Shown piece by piece: positions 18,452 through 27,674 of a DNA stretch of 64,000 nt. This DNA is from Pelagivirga sediminicola. GTDB lineage: Bacteria; Pseudomonadota; Alphaproteobacteria; Rhodobacterales; Rhodobacteraceae. The DNA lies in assembly GCF_003072125.1 (NCBI RefSeq), contig NZ_QCYH01000001.1, positions 372,001-436,000 on the forward strand, given 5' to 3'. Under the pieces are notes generated by a model. It made no database searches. It was not told where the DNA came from and saw only the letters and a program-made list of their open reading frames with translations. The translations under genes were made by a program, and so were the position numbers. Numbering within the stretch: position 1 is the stretch's first letter; every line of letters starts with the position of its first letter.

Positions 18452-20721
18452 GCCTGTTCTCCCATAGCCTCGTCTGCGTCCTCGCGGTCAATGCTCGTTT
18501 GTGTCACATCCAGCCGGATGATGGCCATTGCGCCCTTGTGCGCGCCCTCGTCAAAGGCGTCTGCATCCACCAGCGTCAGCGTGCCGCCATGCTCTTCGAT
18601 GATCTTCTTGACGATCGGCAGGCCCAGGCCCGTGCCCTTGTCGCGCGTCGTCACGTAAGGCTCGAACAGGCGCGAGCGGTCTTCGGGCAGGCCGACGCCG
18701 TTATCGGCGATACGCAGCTCGGCGCGCCCGTCCACCCGGCCGCTCGTCACGCGGATCGTGGGGATGAAACCGTCGGGCGCCTGGCCTTTTTCGACAATGG
18801 TTTCCGTGGCTTCCCCGGCGTTCTTGATGAGGTTTGTCAGCGCCTGGCTGATCATCGTCGCGTCGACATCGGCCAGCAGCGGATCGGCGTCCAGATCGGT
18901 CTCGATCCGCACATCGGGCTGGCCGGCCTCCTGCAACAGCACCGCCTCGCGCAGAAGGCGCGTCAGGCTTTCGGGTTTGCGCTGCGGCTCGGGCATGCGG
19001 GCGAATTTCGAGAATTCATCCACGATGCGGCGCAGATCATCGGTCTGGCGCACGATCACGCCGGTCAGCTGCGCAAGGTCGGCGGCATCCGCGTCATTCA
19101 GAAGCTTGGCAAATTTGCGCTGCGTGCGCTCCGCGCTCAGCTTGATGGGGGTCAGCGGGTTCTTGATCTCATGCGCGATGCGGCGCGCGACGTCGCCCCA
19201 GGCCGCCATGCGCTGCGCCGAGACCAGATCGGTGACGTCATCGAAGGCCACGACATAGCCCTCGCGCCGGCCGGCCTCGGTGCGCCGTGTGGACATGCGC
19301 ACCAGAAGGCTCTCCTGCTCGCCGCCGCGGGTGACGCGGATCTCGTCCTGCACGAAGCCCCCGCTGCTTTTGCGCAGACGTTTGAACAGATCGGCAAATT
19401 CCGGCACGGCGACGGCAATATCGACCGATTGGCGATCCTCCTGCCAGTCCAGCAGCTTTTCCGCGGCGCGGTTCACGAAGGTGATGCGCCCCTTGGGATC
19501 CAGCCCGACAACCCCCGACGACACCGATCCCAGCACCGAATCGAACAGGCGGCGGCGCCGCTCGATCTGTTCGGTGTTGGACAAAAGCGCGGCGCGCTGG
19601 CCTTTCAGCTGCCGGGTCATCTGGTTGAAGAAGGTGCTGAGCTGCGCGATCTCGTCGTCGCCCTCCTCCTCGCGGACCTGCACGTCCAGATCGCCCGCGC
19701 CGATGCGCTGCGCGGCGCTGGTCAGGCGCCCCACCGGGCGGGCCAGACGCTCGGCGAACCACAGGCCCAGCCAGACGGCGGCAAGGATCAGGATCACCGC
19801 GAATCCAAGGTAAAGCAGGCCGAATTCGAACAGGACGCGGCCCCGCTCGCTTTCGCGCTGCTGATAGAAATTCGCGGTCTCCTTGGTCTCGTCCAGCAGC
19901 GACAGGATATCGCCATCCACGTTGCGCGTGACATAAAGCAGCCGGTCGGCAAAGCCTTCCAGCGGGATCAGCGCGCGGAATTCGTTGTTGTCCCAATCCT
20001 GAATGATCAGCAGACCATTCGCCCGCGCGTCAGCAATCTGCGCGGCGTCCGGCTCTTCATAGTCGAACAGGTACGAGCTTTCGCCGCGGGCGCGGATTTC
20101 GCCGGTACTGTCGATGACGAAGGCCTCGCGCAGGCCGCGCTGGATCTCGCGCTGGCCCTCGGACAGGACCTGCCGGATGTCGCCGTCATCCATGAAAACG
20201 CTGCGCTGCTTGACCTCTTCGAGAAACCGCGCGACCGCCTGCGCGTCGATGATCAGATCGCGGCGATGTTCGTCCTCATAGGCTTCGGCGGCGGCGACCG
20301 AATTGCTGACGACCCGCCCGACGCGGTCCGAAAACCACGCTTCAAGGCCCATGTTGACCGACAGGGTGGCAAACACGGCGACGGTGACCGTCGGCAACAG
20401 CGCCATGACCGCGAACACGCCGGTCAGCCGCAGATGCAGCCGCGATCCCGCCGAGCGCGAGCGCCGCGCCGAGATCATCTGCACCACCTTTTGCAGGACC
20501 AGCGCGGCCACGGCGATCACGTAGATCAGATCGCATAGCAGGATCAGCCGCAGGACATTCGTCTGCGCGCCCTGATCGAGCGGCCCCATGACCAGAAAGG
20601 TCACCAGCGCCAGAACCGGCCCCAGAACCACCAGGCCCAGCGTGGCGAAATTCTGAAAACGCCGTGCGCGGCGCAGGCGCAACAAGCGCTCCCAGCCGGC
20701 TCTGCGTGTTCTTGCGGCCAC
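18448..20721 (-). CDS. ntrY: Sensor histidine kinase NtrY
   Basis: Membrane kinase of the NtrYX system. From GTG 20721 it has 757 aa: two to three N-terminal transmembrane helices, a periplasmic/sensor stretch, another helix (about residues 305-325), a HAMP region (RLARPVGRLTSAAQRIGAGD), a PAS domain, the HisKA box with the phospho-accepting His in RRIAHEIKNPLTPIK, and the HATPase domain ending in DKGTGLGLPIVKKI. GTG 20721 is preferred because AGGGGA lies ~5 nt upstream and the family begins near AARTRR; another GTG at 20766 would add 15 residues. Overlap with ntrX indicates co-translation. Confidence 0.94.
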   Translation of the reverse strand: MAARTRRAGWERLLRLRRARRFQNFATLGLVVLGPVLALVTFLVMGPLDQGAQTNVLRLILLCDLIYVIAVAALVLQKVVQMISARRSRSAGSRLHLRLTGVFAVMALLPTVTVAVFATLSVNMGLEAWFSDRVGRVVSNSVAAAEAYEDEHRRDLIIDAQAVARFLEEVKQRSVFMDDGDIRQVLSEGQREIQRGLREAFVIDSTGEIRARGESSYLFDYEEPDAAQIADARANGLLIIQDWDNNEFRALIPLEGFADRLLYVTRNVDGDILSLLDETKETANFYQQRESERGRVLFEFGLLYLGFAVILILAAVWLGLWFAERLARPVGRLTSAAQRIGAGDLDVQVREEEGDDEIAQLSTFFNQMTRQLKGQRAALLSNTEQIERRRRLFDSVLGSVSSGVVGLDPKGRITFVNRAAEKLLDWQEDRQSVDIAVAVPEFADLFKRLRKSSGGFVQDEIRVTRGGEQESLLVRMSTRRTEAGRREGYVVAFDDVTDLVSAQRMAAWGDVARRIAHEIKNPLTPIKLSAERTQRKFAKLLNDADAADLAQLTGVIVRQTDDLRRIVDEFSKFARMPEPQRKPESLTRLLREAVLLQEAGQPDVRIETDLDADPLLADVDATMISQALTNLIKNAGEATETIVEKGQAPDGFIPTIRVTSGRVDGRAELRIADNGVGLPEDRSRLFEPYVTTRDKGTGLGLPIVKKIIEEHGGTLTLVDADAFDEGAHKGAMAIIRLDVTQTSIDREDADEAMGEQA

Positions 20722-20820
20722 CAACAGTCCCCTATGCCTTGGCGCGAAACAGGACGCGCCCACCACATCTGGTGCATCTTGGGCAGGTGCGCCGCATCAT
20801 GCAACAGGTCTGTTGCGCTT

Positions 20821-22179
20821 TTACATCAACTTTCGGCGGCGTGTCACCTCAATATCAAGCATGGTCATTTTTTTGCGCAAGGTATTGCGGTTGATGCCCA
20901 GCAGCTCGGCGCAGCGCGCCTGATTTCCGCCCACGGCCTCCAGCGCGATTCGCAGCAGCGGCGCCTCGAATTCCGGCAGCAGCCGGTGATAAAGCCCATC
21001 GGGCGGCATCTGCGCGCCGTGCAGATCGAAATAGCGCTGTACATGCAGGGCGACCGCACCGGAAAGCGTGCCGGACGCCGCCGCGTCCGGCAGCGCCGCA
21101 TCGCGGGCGTCCCGCGCCGCCGCCCCCAGAAGGGCCGAAACCTCGGACGCCGCGATCTGCGGCGCGCGCGCGCTCCAGGCCAGACGCCGCGCGGCGTGGC
21201 CCAGCTCGCGCACATTGCCCGGCCAGTCATGGGCGCAAAGCAGCTCCAGCGCGCCCGGCCCCAGCCGCCGGGGCGGCGCGCCCGCCTCCTCGGCGAGATA
21301 CAGGAAATGCGTGACCAGCAGCGCAATATCATCGCGCCGCTCCGCCAAGGGCGGCATATCGATCCGCGCGCCGGCCAGACGGTGGTAAAGATCGGCGCGC
21401 GTCCCCTGCCCCGGCTGGGCCGCGGCGATGAAGCGCGGGCGCGCCTGCTGCATTTCGGCGGCGTCCACCAGATAAAGCGCGCGGGCCTGCGCCGCGCCGT
21501 CCATGTCCTGCACGCCGTCCAGCACGATCGTGCCCGCGCCTGCGCGTCTCAGTATCCTTGCCGGGGCCGCATCCGAGGCCAGATCACCGGGCGCCACACG
21601 AACGAAAGGCAGATCCCGGCGCCGCGACATGTCGTGCAGTGCCCGCGCGACCAGCGATTTTCCGGTGCCCTGCGCGCCCGCGATCCAGACCGGCAGATCG
21701 GCGTTCATCATATGCGCCATCTCGCGAAACAGCGCCTGCATCGGGGCGCTCTGCCCGATCAGCGGCACGTCGCCTTGCGCCTCCGCGGGTGCATCCGGCG
21801 CCCGCCGCGCGGGGCCCGCGCTGTCCAGCGCGCGGGCCGTGCGGGCCATGAGTTCGGGCAGATCGAAGGGCTTGGGCAGGTAATCCCACGCCCCGGCCTC
21901 GGCGGCGCGGATGGCGGTCATCACCGTGCTGCGGGCCGAAATCACGATCACCGGAAGGCCGGGCCGATCCGCGGCGATCTTGGGCAGCATCTCCAGTCCA
22001 TTGCCATCGGGCATCATCACGTCGGTGATGACCGCATCGCCCAGCCCCTCGCCGATCCAGCGCATCAGCGTCGTCAGGCTGGAGGTTGCGTGCACCTTGC
22101 AGCCCGCGCGCGTCAACGCCTGCGTCAGGACCGTGCGGATGCTGCGATCGTCATCGGCGACCAGAACCGTGCCATCCAT
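20821..22179 (-). CDS. ntrC: Nitrogen regulator NtrC (Rhodobacter type, no GAFTGA)
   Basis: 452-aa response regulator. Receiver Asp53 is in AVITDVMMPDGNG; the central AAA+ domain has Walker A AGAQGTGKS, and the C-terminus ends in a Fis-like HTH (GGNQARCAELLGINRNTLRKK). The central domain is clearly eroded compared with sigma-54 activators: there is no GAFTGA, and the Walker B region reads TIVLDGVQDM. This matches what is known of Rhodobacter capsulatus NtrC, which activates sigma-70 RNA polymerase. The ATG shares one nucleotide with the ntrB stop (TGATG). Expected targets are nitrogen-assimilation genes. Confidence 0.93.
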   Translation of the reverse strand: MDGTVLVADDDRSIRTVLTQALTRAGCKVHATSSLTTLMRWIGEGLGDAVITDVMMPDGNGLEMLPKIAADRPGLPVIVISARSTVMTAIRAAEAGAWDYLPKPFDLPELMARTARALDSAGPARRAPDAPAEAQGDVPLIGQSAPMQALFREMAHMMNADLPVWIAGAQGTGKSLVARALHDMSRRRDLPFVRVAPGDLASDAAPARILRRAGAGTIVLDGVQDMDGAAQARALYLVDAAEMQQARPRFIAAAQPGQGTRADLYHRLAGARIDMPPLAERRDDIALLVTHFLYLAEEAGAPPRRLGPGALELLCAHDWPGNVRELGHAARRLAWSARAPQIAASEVSALLGAAARDARDAALPDAAASGTLSGAVALHVQRYFDLHGAQMPPDGLYHRLLPEFEAPLLRIALEAVGGNQARCAELLGINRNTLRKKMTMLDIEVTRRRKLM

Positions 22180-23249
22180 CAGCGCGCCTCCCCGGGTCCG
22201 GCCAGCGGCAGCGACAGGCGGAACACCGTGCGCCCCGGCTGCGAGGTCACGGCAATGCGGCCGCCGTGATCGGCCATCGTCCGCGCCGCCAGCGCAAGGC
22301 CAAGGCCGGTGCCGCTCTCGCGCCCGGACACGAACGGCTCGAACAGCGCGTCCATCAGCGCGGGCGGCACGCCGGGGCCGTCATCCACGACCTCGATCTG
22401 AAGCGGCAGCCGCGCGCCCGCGCCGCCCTCGCCGCGCAGATGCGCGCCATGCTCGAACCAGCTGCGCAGCCGGATGACGCCGCCGCCGGGCGCGGCGGCC
22501 TCGGCGGCGTTCTTCATCAGGTTCAGCAGCACCTGTTGCAGCATGTCGGGATCGGCCCATGCCTCGGGCAGGGACGGATCGTATTCCTCGATGATGCGCA
22601 TGTCGGCGGCAAAGCCCAGCTGCGCGCTGCGGCGCGCGCGCGACAGCACGTCATGGATGTTGATCGCCCGCAGATCGGGGCGGGCGGGATCGCCGAACCG
22701 CTCGACCTGGTCCAGCAATGCCACGATGCGGCGGCTTTCGCTGACTATCAGATCGGTCAGTTCGCGGTCCGCCGTGTCCAGCGTCATCGACAGAAGCTGC
22801 GCCGCGCCGGTGATGCCCGCCAGCGGGTTCTTGATCTCATGGGCGAGCATGTCCGCCATGCCGATGGCCGAGCGCGCGGCGCGCGGCGCCGGCCCTTCGT
22901 GCAGGCCCTGCCCCGCCGGATCGCGCGGCGTGATGACGAGCAGCGTCGCGCAGGGCGGCGCCTCCATCGGCGCGATCGACAGGCTGCATCTTGCGCGCGC
23001 GGCGCCGATGGCAAGCTCATCGACGAAAAGCGGCGCGCCGCTGGCCTGCGCGCGTTCGAGCGCGGCAACCGGCGGCGTCTGGACCTGCAGCAGATCCCAA
23101 AGCGCGGCGCCCGCCGCGCTGCGCTGCGAGACGTTCAGGAACCCTTCGGCCGCCGGATTGATGCGCAGAACCGCGCCCGCGCCGTCCAGCATCAGCGCCG
23201 GCAAGGGCAGCGCGCCCCATAATGCGGCGTCTGACACGGGCCCGCTCAT
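22179..23249 (-). CDS. ntrB: Nitrogen sensor kinase NtrB
   Basis: 356-aa cytoplasmic histidine kinase/phosphatase that senses nitrogen status through PII and controls NtrC. An N-terminal PAS domain (about residues 10-110) is followed by the H-box LAHEIKNPLAGITGA, N-box NLMKNAAEAA and the G-boxes DDGPGVPP and SGTGLGLALA. No transmembrane segment is present, as expected. Start ATG 23249 overlaps the dusB stop (ATGA), reproducing the nifR3-ntrB-ntrC operon described in Rhodobacter. Confidence 0.95.
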   Translation of the reverse strand: MSGPVSDAALWGALPLPALMLDGAGAVLRINPAAEGFLNVSQRSAAGAALWDLLQVQTPPVAALERAQASGAPLFVDELAIGAARARCSLSIAPMEAPPCATLLVITPRDPAGQGLHEGPAPRAARSAIGMADMLAHEIKNPLAGITGAAQLLSMTLDTADRELTDLIVSESRRIVALLDQVERFGDPARPDLRAINIHDVLSRARRSAQLGFAADMRIIEEYDPSLPEAWADPDMLQQVLLNLMKNAAEAAAPGGGVIRLRSWFEHGAHLRGEGGAGARLPLQIEVVDDGPGVPPALMDALFEPFVSGRESGTGLGLALAARTMADHGGRIAVTSQPGRTVFRLSLPLAGPGEAR

Positions 23250-24235
23250 GCGGCCAGCCCGGTGCGCTGCGCCAACGCGCCCGGCAGCAGGTGCAGAACG
23301 GTGGCGGGGCTGTCTGCCGTCAGGATCTGCCTGCGCAGTAGGGCGTCCGCGCCGTCCAGATACCAGCCCAGATGCTTGCGCGCCACGCGGACGCCGAGGG
23401 CGGGGCCATAGAAATCCAGCATCGCCTCGTAATGCGCGCCGATCATGTCGACCAGCGCGGCGCCCTGCGGCACCACTGGCGCGGGCGTCCCATAAAGCCG
23501 GTGCGCCACCTCGGCCAGTGCCCATGGCCGCCCCTGCGCGCCGCGCCCGATCATGATGCCATCGGCGCCCGACAGCGCCAGCGCCCGGCGCGCGCTGGCC
23601 GCGTCCGTGATGTCGCCGTTGGCGATGACCGGGATACGCACCGCCGCCTTCACCGCCGCGATCGCGGCCCAGTCGGCGCGGCCCTTGTAGAACTGGCAGC
23701 GCGTGCGGCCATGCACGGTAATCATGCGGATGCCCGCCGCCTCGGCACGGCGCGCGATGTCGGGCGCGTTGAGGCACGCATCATCCCAGCCCAGCCGCAT
23801 CTTCAGCGTGACCGGAACGCTGGCGGCGCGCACGACCGCCTCGATCAGGTGCAGCGCATGATCGGGATCGCGCATCAGCGCCGAGCCGGCGGCGCCACTG
23901 CCGCGCGCACGCGTCACCTTCTTGGCCGGGCAGCCCATGTTGATGTCGATGATACGCGCGCCGCCGGCCTCGGCGATGCGCGCGGCCTCGGCCATCCAAT
24001 GCGCCTCGCAACCGGCCAGCTGCACCGCCGTCGCGGCCGCGCCGAGGCCCAGCTCGGCCTTGTCGCGCATCGCAGGCTTTGCCTCGACCATCTCCTGGCT
24101 TGCGATCATCTCGCTGACCACCAGCCCCGCGCCGAAGCGCGAAACGAGGCTGCGAAACGGCAGGTCGGTGATGCCTGCAAGCGGCGCCAGCAGAACGGGA
24201 GAGGCAAGCGGCGTGTCGGTCAAAGACAAGGGCAT
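23246..24235 (-). CDS. dusB: tRNA-dihydrouridine synthase DusB (NifR3)
   Basis: 329-aa FMN enzyme that reduces uridines in the tRNA D-loop. Visible: the N-terminal [15 protein letters not shown] flavin-binding segment, the signature [12 protein letters not shown] with the catalytic Cys, the LKMRLGWDD strand and the [17 protein letters not shown] phosphate-binding blocks. Historically named nifR3, it is the promoter-proximal gene of the ntrBC operon. It diverges from ispDF across 96 nt. Confidence 0.95.
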   Translation of the reverse strand: MPLSLTDTPLASPVLLAPLAGITDLPFRSLVSRFGAGLVVSEMIASQEMVEAKPAMRDKAELGLGAAATAVQLAGCEAHWMAEAARIAEAGGARIIDINMGCPAKKVTRARGSGAAGSALMRDPDHALHLIEAVVRAASVPVTLKMRLGWDDACLNAPDIARRAEAAGIRMITVHGRTRCQFYKGRADWAAIAAVKAAVRIPVIANGDITDAASARRALALSGADGIMIGRGAQGRPWALAEVAHRLYGTPAPVVPQGAALVDMIGAHYEAMLDFYGPALGVRVARKHLGWYLDGADALLRRQILTADSPATVLHLLPGALAQRTGLAA

Positions 24236-24331
24236 GGGCCGGTTCCTGAAATCACGCCGCCATCTCTACCCGCGGCGGGCCATGCGCGCAATGAATTGCA
24301 GCCCGCCGCGCGCCGCTATAGGCTGCGCGCC

Positions 24332-25462
24332 ATGACATGCGCCGCCTTGATCGTCGCCGCCGGGCGCGGCACCCGCGCCGGGGGGGACCGGCCAAAGCAG
24401 TGGCAGCCCCTCGCGGGCGCGCGCGTGATCGACTGGACCTTGCGGGCATTTGCCGGGGTTCCTGAAATAAGCCACATCAAGATCGTCCTGCATCCTGATG
24501 ATATGGCTAAATTTAACACACCCGAAGGCGTCAGCGTCACCGCCGGCGGCGCCACGCGAGCGGCCTCGGTCCGCGCAGGGCTGGAGGCGCTGGAGGGCAC
24601 GGGCGCGACGCGCGTGCTGATCCATGACGTCGCGCGCCCCTGCACCCGCCCCGCGCTGATCCGCCGCGTTCTGGCGGCGCTGGAGGGCGGGCCCGCCGCC
24701 GCACCGGCGCTGGCGGTCACCGACGCGCTCTGGTGCGGCGAAGGGGGCCGGGTGACCGGGACGCGCGAGCGCGCAGGGCTCTACCGCGCGCAAACGCCGC
24801 AAGGCTTTGACTTTGCGGCCATTCTGGCGGCGCACCGGGCCTTTGAGGGGGATGCGCCCGATGATGTCGCGGTGGCGCGCGCCGCCGGTCTTGACGTTCA
24901 GATCGTGCCGGGCGATGAGGATAATCTCAAGATCACGCATCCCCACGATTTCGCGCGCGCAGAAGCGCAGCTGAGAGGTAGAATGGATATTCGCATCGGC
25001 AATGGCTATGACGTGCACCGCTTCGGGCCGGGCGATCATGTGATGCTGTGCGGCGTGGCCGTGCCACATGACCGCGCATTGCAGGGCCATTCGGATGCCG
25101 ATGTCGGGCTGCATACCTTGTGCGATGCGATCTACGGCGCGCTGGCCGAGGGCGATATCGGGCGCCATTTCCCGCCCTCCGATCCGCAGTGGAAAGGCGC
25201 GGAAAGCCATGTCTTCCTGCGCCATGCCGTCGCGCTGGCCGCCGGGAAAGGGTTCGAGATCAGCAACATGGACCTGACGCTGGTCTGCGAGCGGCCCAAG
25301 ATCGGCCCGCATGCGGACGAGATGCGCCGCGCCGTCGCGCAGATCACCGGACTGGCGATGGAGCGCATCTCGATCAAGGCCACCACCTCCGAGCGCCTTG
25401 GCTTTACCGGGCGCGAGGAGGGGATCGCGGCGCTGGCCAGCGTGCTTCTGGTGCGGCCATGA
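24332..25462 (+). CDS. ispDF: Bifunctional IspD/IspF (MEP-pathway fusion)
   Basis: 376-aa fusion of two non-consecutive isoprenoid enzymes. Residues 1 to ~218 are the CDP-ME synthase (IspD) part, with the CTP-binding start [20 protein letters not shown] and the HDVARPC motif. Residues ~219-376 are the MECDP synthase (IspF) part, beginning [15 protein letters not shown] and containing the zinc ligands Asp-His of YDVH, the [10 protein letters not shown] block, and [17 protein letters not shown]. Such fusions are usual in alphaproteobacteria. ATG 24332; the stop overlaps the pgpA start by 4 nt. Confidence 0.97.
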   Translation: MTCAALIVAAGRGTRAGGDRPKQWQPLAGARVIDWTLRAFAGVPEISHIKIVLHPDDMAKFNTPEGVSVTAGGATRAASVRAGLEALEGTGATRVLIHDVARPCTRPALIRRVLAALEGGPAAAPALAVTDALWCGEGGRVTGTRERAGLYRAQTPQGFDFAAILAAHRAFEGDAPDDVAVARAAGLDVQIVPGDEDNLKITHPHDFARAEAQLRGRMDIRIGNGYDVHRFGPGDHVMLCGVAVPHDRALQGHSDADVGLHTLCDAIYGALAEGDIGRHFPPSDPQWKGAESHVFLRHAVALAAGKGFEISNMDLTLVCERPKIGPHADEMRRAVAQITGLAMERISIKATTSERLGFTGREEGIAALASVLLVRP

Positions 25463-25956
25463 GGGTCGCGCGACTGGTGGCGACGGTTGGCGGGATCGGC
25501 AATCTGCGTCCTGCCCCCGGCACCTGGGGCTCGCTGGCGGCGCTGCCGATGGCGGCACTGCTGCATCTTCTGGGCGGGCCATGGCTGCTGGTCATCGCGA
25601 TCATCGCGGTATTCTTCGAGGGGCTCTGGGCGACCACGCAGGTGACGCGGTGGCAGGACGATCAGGACCCGTCCTATGTGGTGGTGGACGAGGTCGTGGG
25701 CCAATGGGTGGCCCTCTTGCCGCTGTCCTTCGGGGCGTGGCATGTGGGCGCGTCGATCTTCGCGCTCTGGCCCGGCTGGATCGCCGCCTTCGCGCTGTTT
25801 CGCCTTTTCGACATCTTCAAACCCGGCCCCGTGGGCTGGGCCGATCGCCGCCACACGCCCTTGGGCGTGATGCTGGACGATGTGTTCGCGGGCGCGCTGG
25901 CCGCCATCTGCGTCATCGTTCTGGCGGGGATTTCCCACGGCCTTCTGGGCACATGA
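25459..25956 (+). CDS. pgpA: Phosphatidylglycerophosphatase A
   Basis: 165-aa inner-membrane phosphatase that forms phosphatidylglycerol from PGP. The family hallmarks are present: [12 protein letters not shown] near the N-terminus, [10 protein letters not shown] in the middle, [17 protein letters not shown] and [11 protein letters not shown] at the C-terminus, with about three to four hydrophobic helices. The start overlaps ispDF (ATGA) and the stop overlaps cinA (ATGA), so all three are translationally coupled. Confidence 0.95.
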   Translation: MRVARLVATVGGIGNLRPAPGTWGSLAALPMAALLHLLGGPWLLVIAIIAVFFEGLWATTQVTRWQDDQDPSYVVVDEVVGQWVALLPLSFGAWHVGASIFALWPGWIAAFALFRLFDIFKPGPVGWADRRHTPLGVMLDDVFAGALAAICVIVLAGISHGLLGT

Positions 25957-26435
25957 GGGCCGAGGATCTTCTGGCGCTGGCGCGCGGCAAGGGGGTGATG
26001 ATCGCCGCCGCCGAAAGCTGCACGGGCGGCATGGTGATGGCGGCGCTGACGGAGGTGCCGGGCAGTTCCGATGTGGTTGAACGCGGCTTTGTAACCTATT
26101 CGAATGAGGCGAAAATCCAGATGCTCGGCGTCGCGCAGGCCACGCTTGACGCGCGCGGCGCCGTCAGCAACGATGTCGCGGCTGAGATGGCCGTCGGCGC
26201 GCTGCGCAATTCGCGCGCGCATCTGGCCGTGTCGATCACCGGCATCGCCGGGCCGGGCGGCTCGGACGCCAAGCCGGAGGGGCGGGTCTGCTTCGGCATC
26301 GCGCGCACGGGCGTGCCGGTGCAGGTCGATATGCAGGAGTTCGGCGCGCTGGGACGCGGGGCCGTGCGCCGCGCGGCGCGCGATCACGCGCTGGCGCTGC
26401 TTGGCGCCGCCCTGGAGCGGATGTCAGCCGTATAG
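25953..26435 (+). CDS. CinA-family nicotinamide-nucleotide amidohydrolase (short form)
   Basis: 160-aa protein equal to the C-terminal domain of CinA (PncC type), which deamidates nicotinamide mononucleotide to nicotinate mononucleotide in NAD salvage. Motifs: AAAESCTGGMVMAALT with the catalytic Ser, FVTYSNEAKIQMLGV, and SITGIAGPGGSDAKPEGRV. The N-terminal molybdopterin-binding-like domain of long CinA is absent, as in PncC/YgaD. It is third in the ispDF-pgpA-cinA run. Its last 12 nt overlap the convergent ratA end. Confidence 0.92.
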   Translation: MRAEDLLALARGKGVMIAAAESCTGGMVMAALTEVPGSSDVVERGFVTYSNEAKIQMLGVAQATLDARGAVSNDVAAEMAVGALRNSRAHLAVSITGIAGPGGSDAKPEGRVCFGIARTGVPVQVDMQEFGALGRGAVRRAARDHALALLGAALERMSAV

Positions 26436-26870
26436 CTCATGCGCGCGCCGCTCGAACGCGCGCACGATGCGCTGCATCGCCTCGTAAAAGAACAGCCCTG
26501 CCGCCGATTGCAAAAGGCGGTTGCGAAATTCGAAATCGACATGGAAATCCACCGCACAGCCGCCCTCGGTGTCGGTGAATTGCCATTTGGAAATCATATG
26601 CTTGAACGGCCCGTCCAGGTATTTCGTGTCGATTTTTTTCTCGGCCGGCCACAGGACCACGCGGCTGGTAAACTTCTCGCGAAAGACCTTGAAGCTGATG
26701 ACCAGATCCGCCTCCATCACCTCGCTGCCGTCGTCTTGGGGCGTGCGGCTGCGCACGCGGGCGGCTGAATTCCACGGCAGGAATTCGGGGTAATTATCGA
26801 CATCGGCGACCAGATCATACATCTGTTGCGCCGAATAGGGCAGCTGGCGGGTTTCGGAATGGGTCGGCAC
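26424..26870 (-). CDS. RatA/Coq10-type START-domain protein
   Basis: 148-aa SRPBCC-fold protein, close to Coq10 and to E. coli RatA. The diagnostic N-terminus YSAQQMYDLVADVDNYPEFLPW is present (helix-grip start plus NYPEFLPW), with a long C-terminal helix. Mitochondrial and alphaproteobacterial homologues bind ubiquinone or assist its function; the RatA name refers to a proposed anti-ribosome-association activity in E. coli. No antitoxin partner is adjacent, so a ubiquinone chaperone role is more likely here. Confidence 0.88.
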   Translation of the reverse strand: MPTHSETRQLPYSAQQMYDLVADVDNYPEFLPWNSAARVRSRTPQDDGSEVMEADLVISFKVFREKFTSRVVLWPAEKKIDTKYLDGPFKHMISKWQFTDTEGGCAVDFHVDFEFRNRLLQSAAGLFFYEAMQRIVRAFERRAHELYG

Positions 26871-27044
26871 GTGTCCGGCTCCTGTGTTTTTTCGTGACAG
26901 GTCCGCCCTATGTCATAGACTGGCACCGAAAAGACAAGGGCCGCACGGCGCGCACGGCGCAAGACGCACCGGGAGAATCATTATTTTTCTTTTCACTTCA
27001 ATTGGCTTCAACGCGAACCTCATGCAGCGCGGGAAGGCCCGCCG

Positions 27045-27224
27045 ATGACCCATTGGCTGCTTCGCGCGGCCCGCTGGGCCCGTCATCCGCCCAGTGCGGG
27101 CCGGGTCAAGTTCGTGCTGGCGATCATCGCATTTTGCGTGCTGCTCTACGCGATCGAGCATTATTTCGGCTGGCCCGACGCGCTGACGCCGGAAAAGGCG
27201 CTGCGGCGCGGCTATCGCCCGTGA
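27045..27224 (+). CDS. Small single-span membrane protein (59 aa)
   Basis: A short gene (59 codons) starting at ATG 27045 with a GGGAAGG purine run about 8 nt upstream and ending at TGA 27222-27224. The product has a basic N-terminus (MTHWLLRAARWARHPPSAGR), one hydrophobic helix VKFVLAIIAFCVLLYAIE and a short tail HYFGWPDALTPEKALRRGYRP. The positive-inside pattern predicts the N-terminus in the cytoplasm. I know similar small proteins in Rhodobacteraceae only as hypotheticals. The codon usage matches the neighbours, which supports a real gene. Confidence 0.6.
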   Translation: MTHWLLRAARWARHPPSAGRVKFVLAIIAFCVLLYAIEHYFGWPDALTPEKALRRGYRP

Positions 27225-27269
27225 CAGCGCGGCTGCCGCATCCGGCAATTTATATTAAGGAGAAAAGTG

Positions 27270-27346
27270 GCGCGGTTGACGGGGCTCGAACCCGCGACCC
27301 CCGGCGTGACAGGCCGGTACTCTAACCAACTGAGCTACAACCGCGC
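27270..27346 (-). tRNA. tRNA-Asp(GTC), copy 1
   Basis: 77-nt tRNA on the minus strand. The acceptor stem GCGGTTG/CAACCGC is followed by discriminator G and an encoded CCA; the D-arm is TAGCTCAGTTGGTTAGA, the anticodon loop CTGTCAC gives GTC (Asp), and the T-arm has GGTTCGAGCC. The mature region is identical to the second copy at 27491-27567. Confidence 0.97.
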
Positions 27347-27490
27347 GTGAGCCTTGGATTAGTGGAGCCGTCGAGGGCCGTCAATGGTGAATTGCGCCCT
27401 TTTCCCGGCACCGCGCGATTTTATCGCGCAGACCGCCGGGGCCCTGAGCGGGTGCGCATTATGCAGCGATACCAAGGAAAAATGCAGTGA

Positions 27491-27567
27491 TGGCGCGGTT
27501 GACGGGGCTCGAACCCGCGACCCCCGGCGTGACAGGCCGGTACTCTAACCAACTGAGCTACAACCGC
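27491..27567 (-). tRNA. tRNA-Asp(GTC), copy 2
   Basis: Second 77-nt tRNA-Asp gene with encoded CCA, identical in the mature sequence to copy 1 and 144 nt upstream of it on the minus strand. The flanks differ beyond the gene, so this is an old tandem duplication rather than an assembly repeat. The 144-nt spacer holds a 7-bp palindromic hairpin (GCGCGAT-TTT-ATCGCGC at 27413-27429) but no gene. Confidence 0.97.
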
Positions 27568-27674
27568 CCACTGCGCGCCGGTGGGCCACTGCCCGCCAAG
27601 CGTTGCATGTCTTTAGTCGGCCCGCAGGGGGGCGTCAAGCGGCAGATGCGCGAAAAATGCGCGAGCGCATTCCG

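Noticed and set aside
26424..26870. RatA toxin of a toxin-antitoxin pair
   Set aside because: No RatB-like partner is adjacent and the sequence resembles Coq10, so it was not called a toxin.
27413..27429. GCGCGAT-TTT-ATCGCGC hairpin as a terminator for tRNA-Asp copy 2
   Set aside because: It is 62 nt past the tRNA end and has no T-run on the minus strand; kept only as a note.
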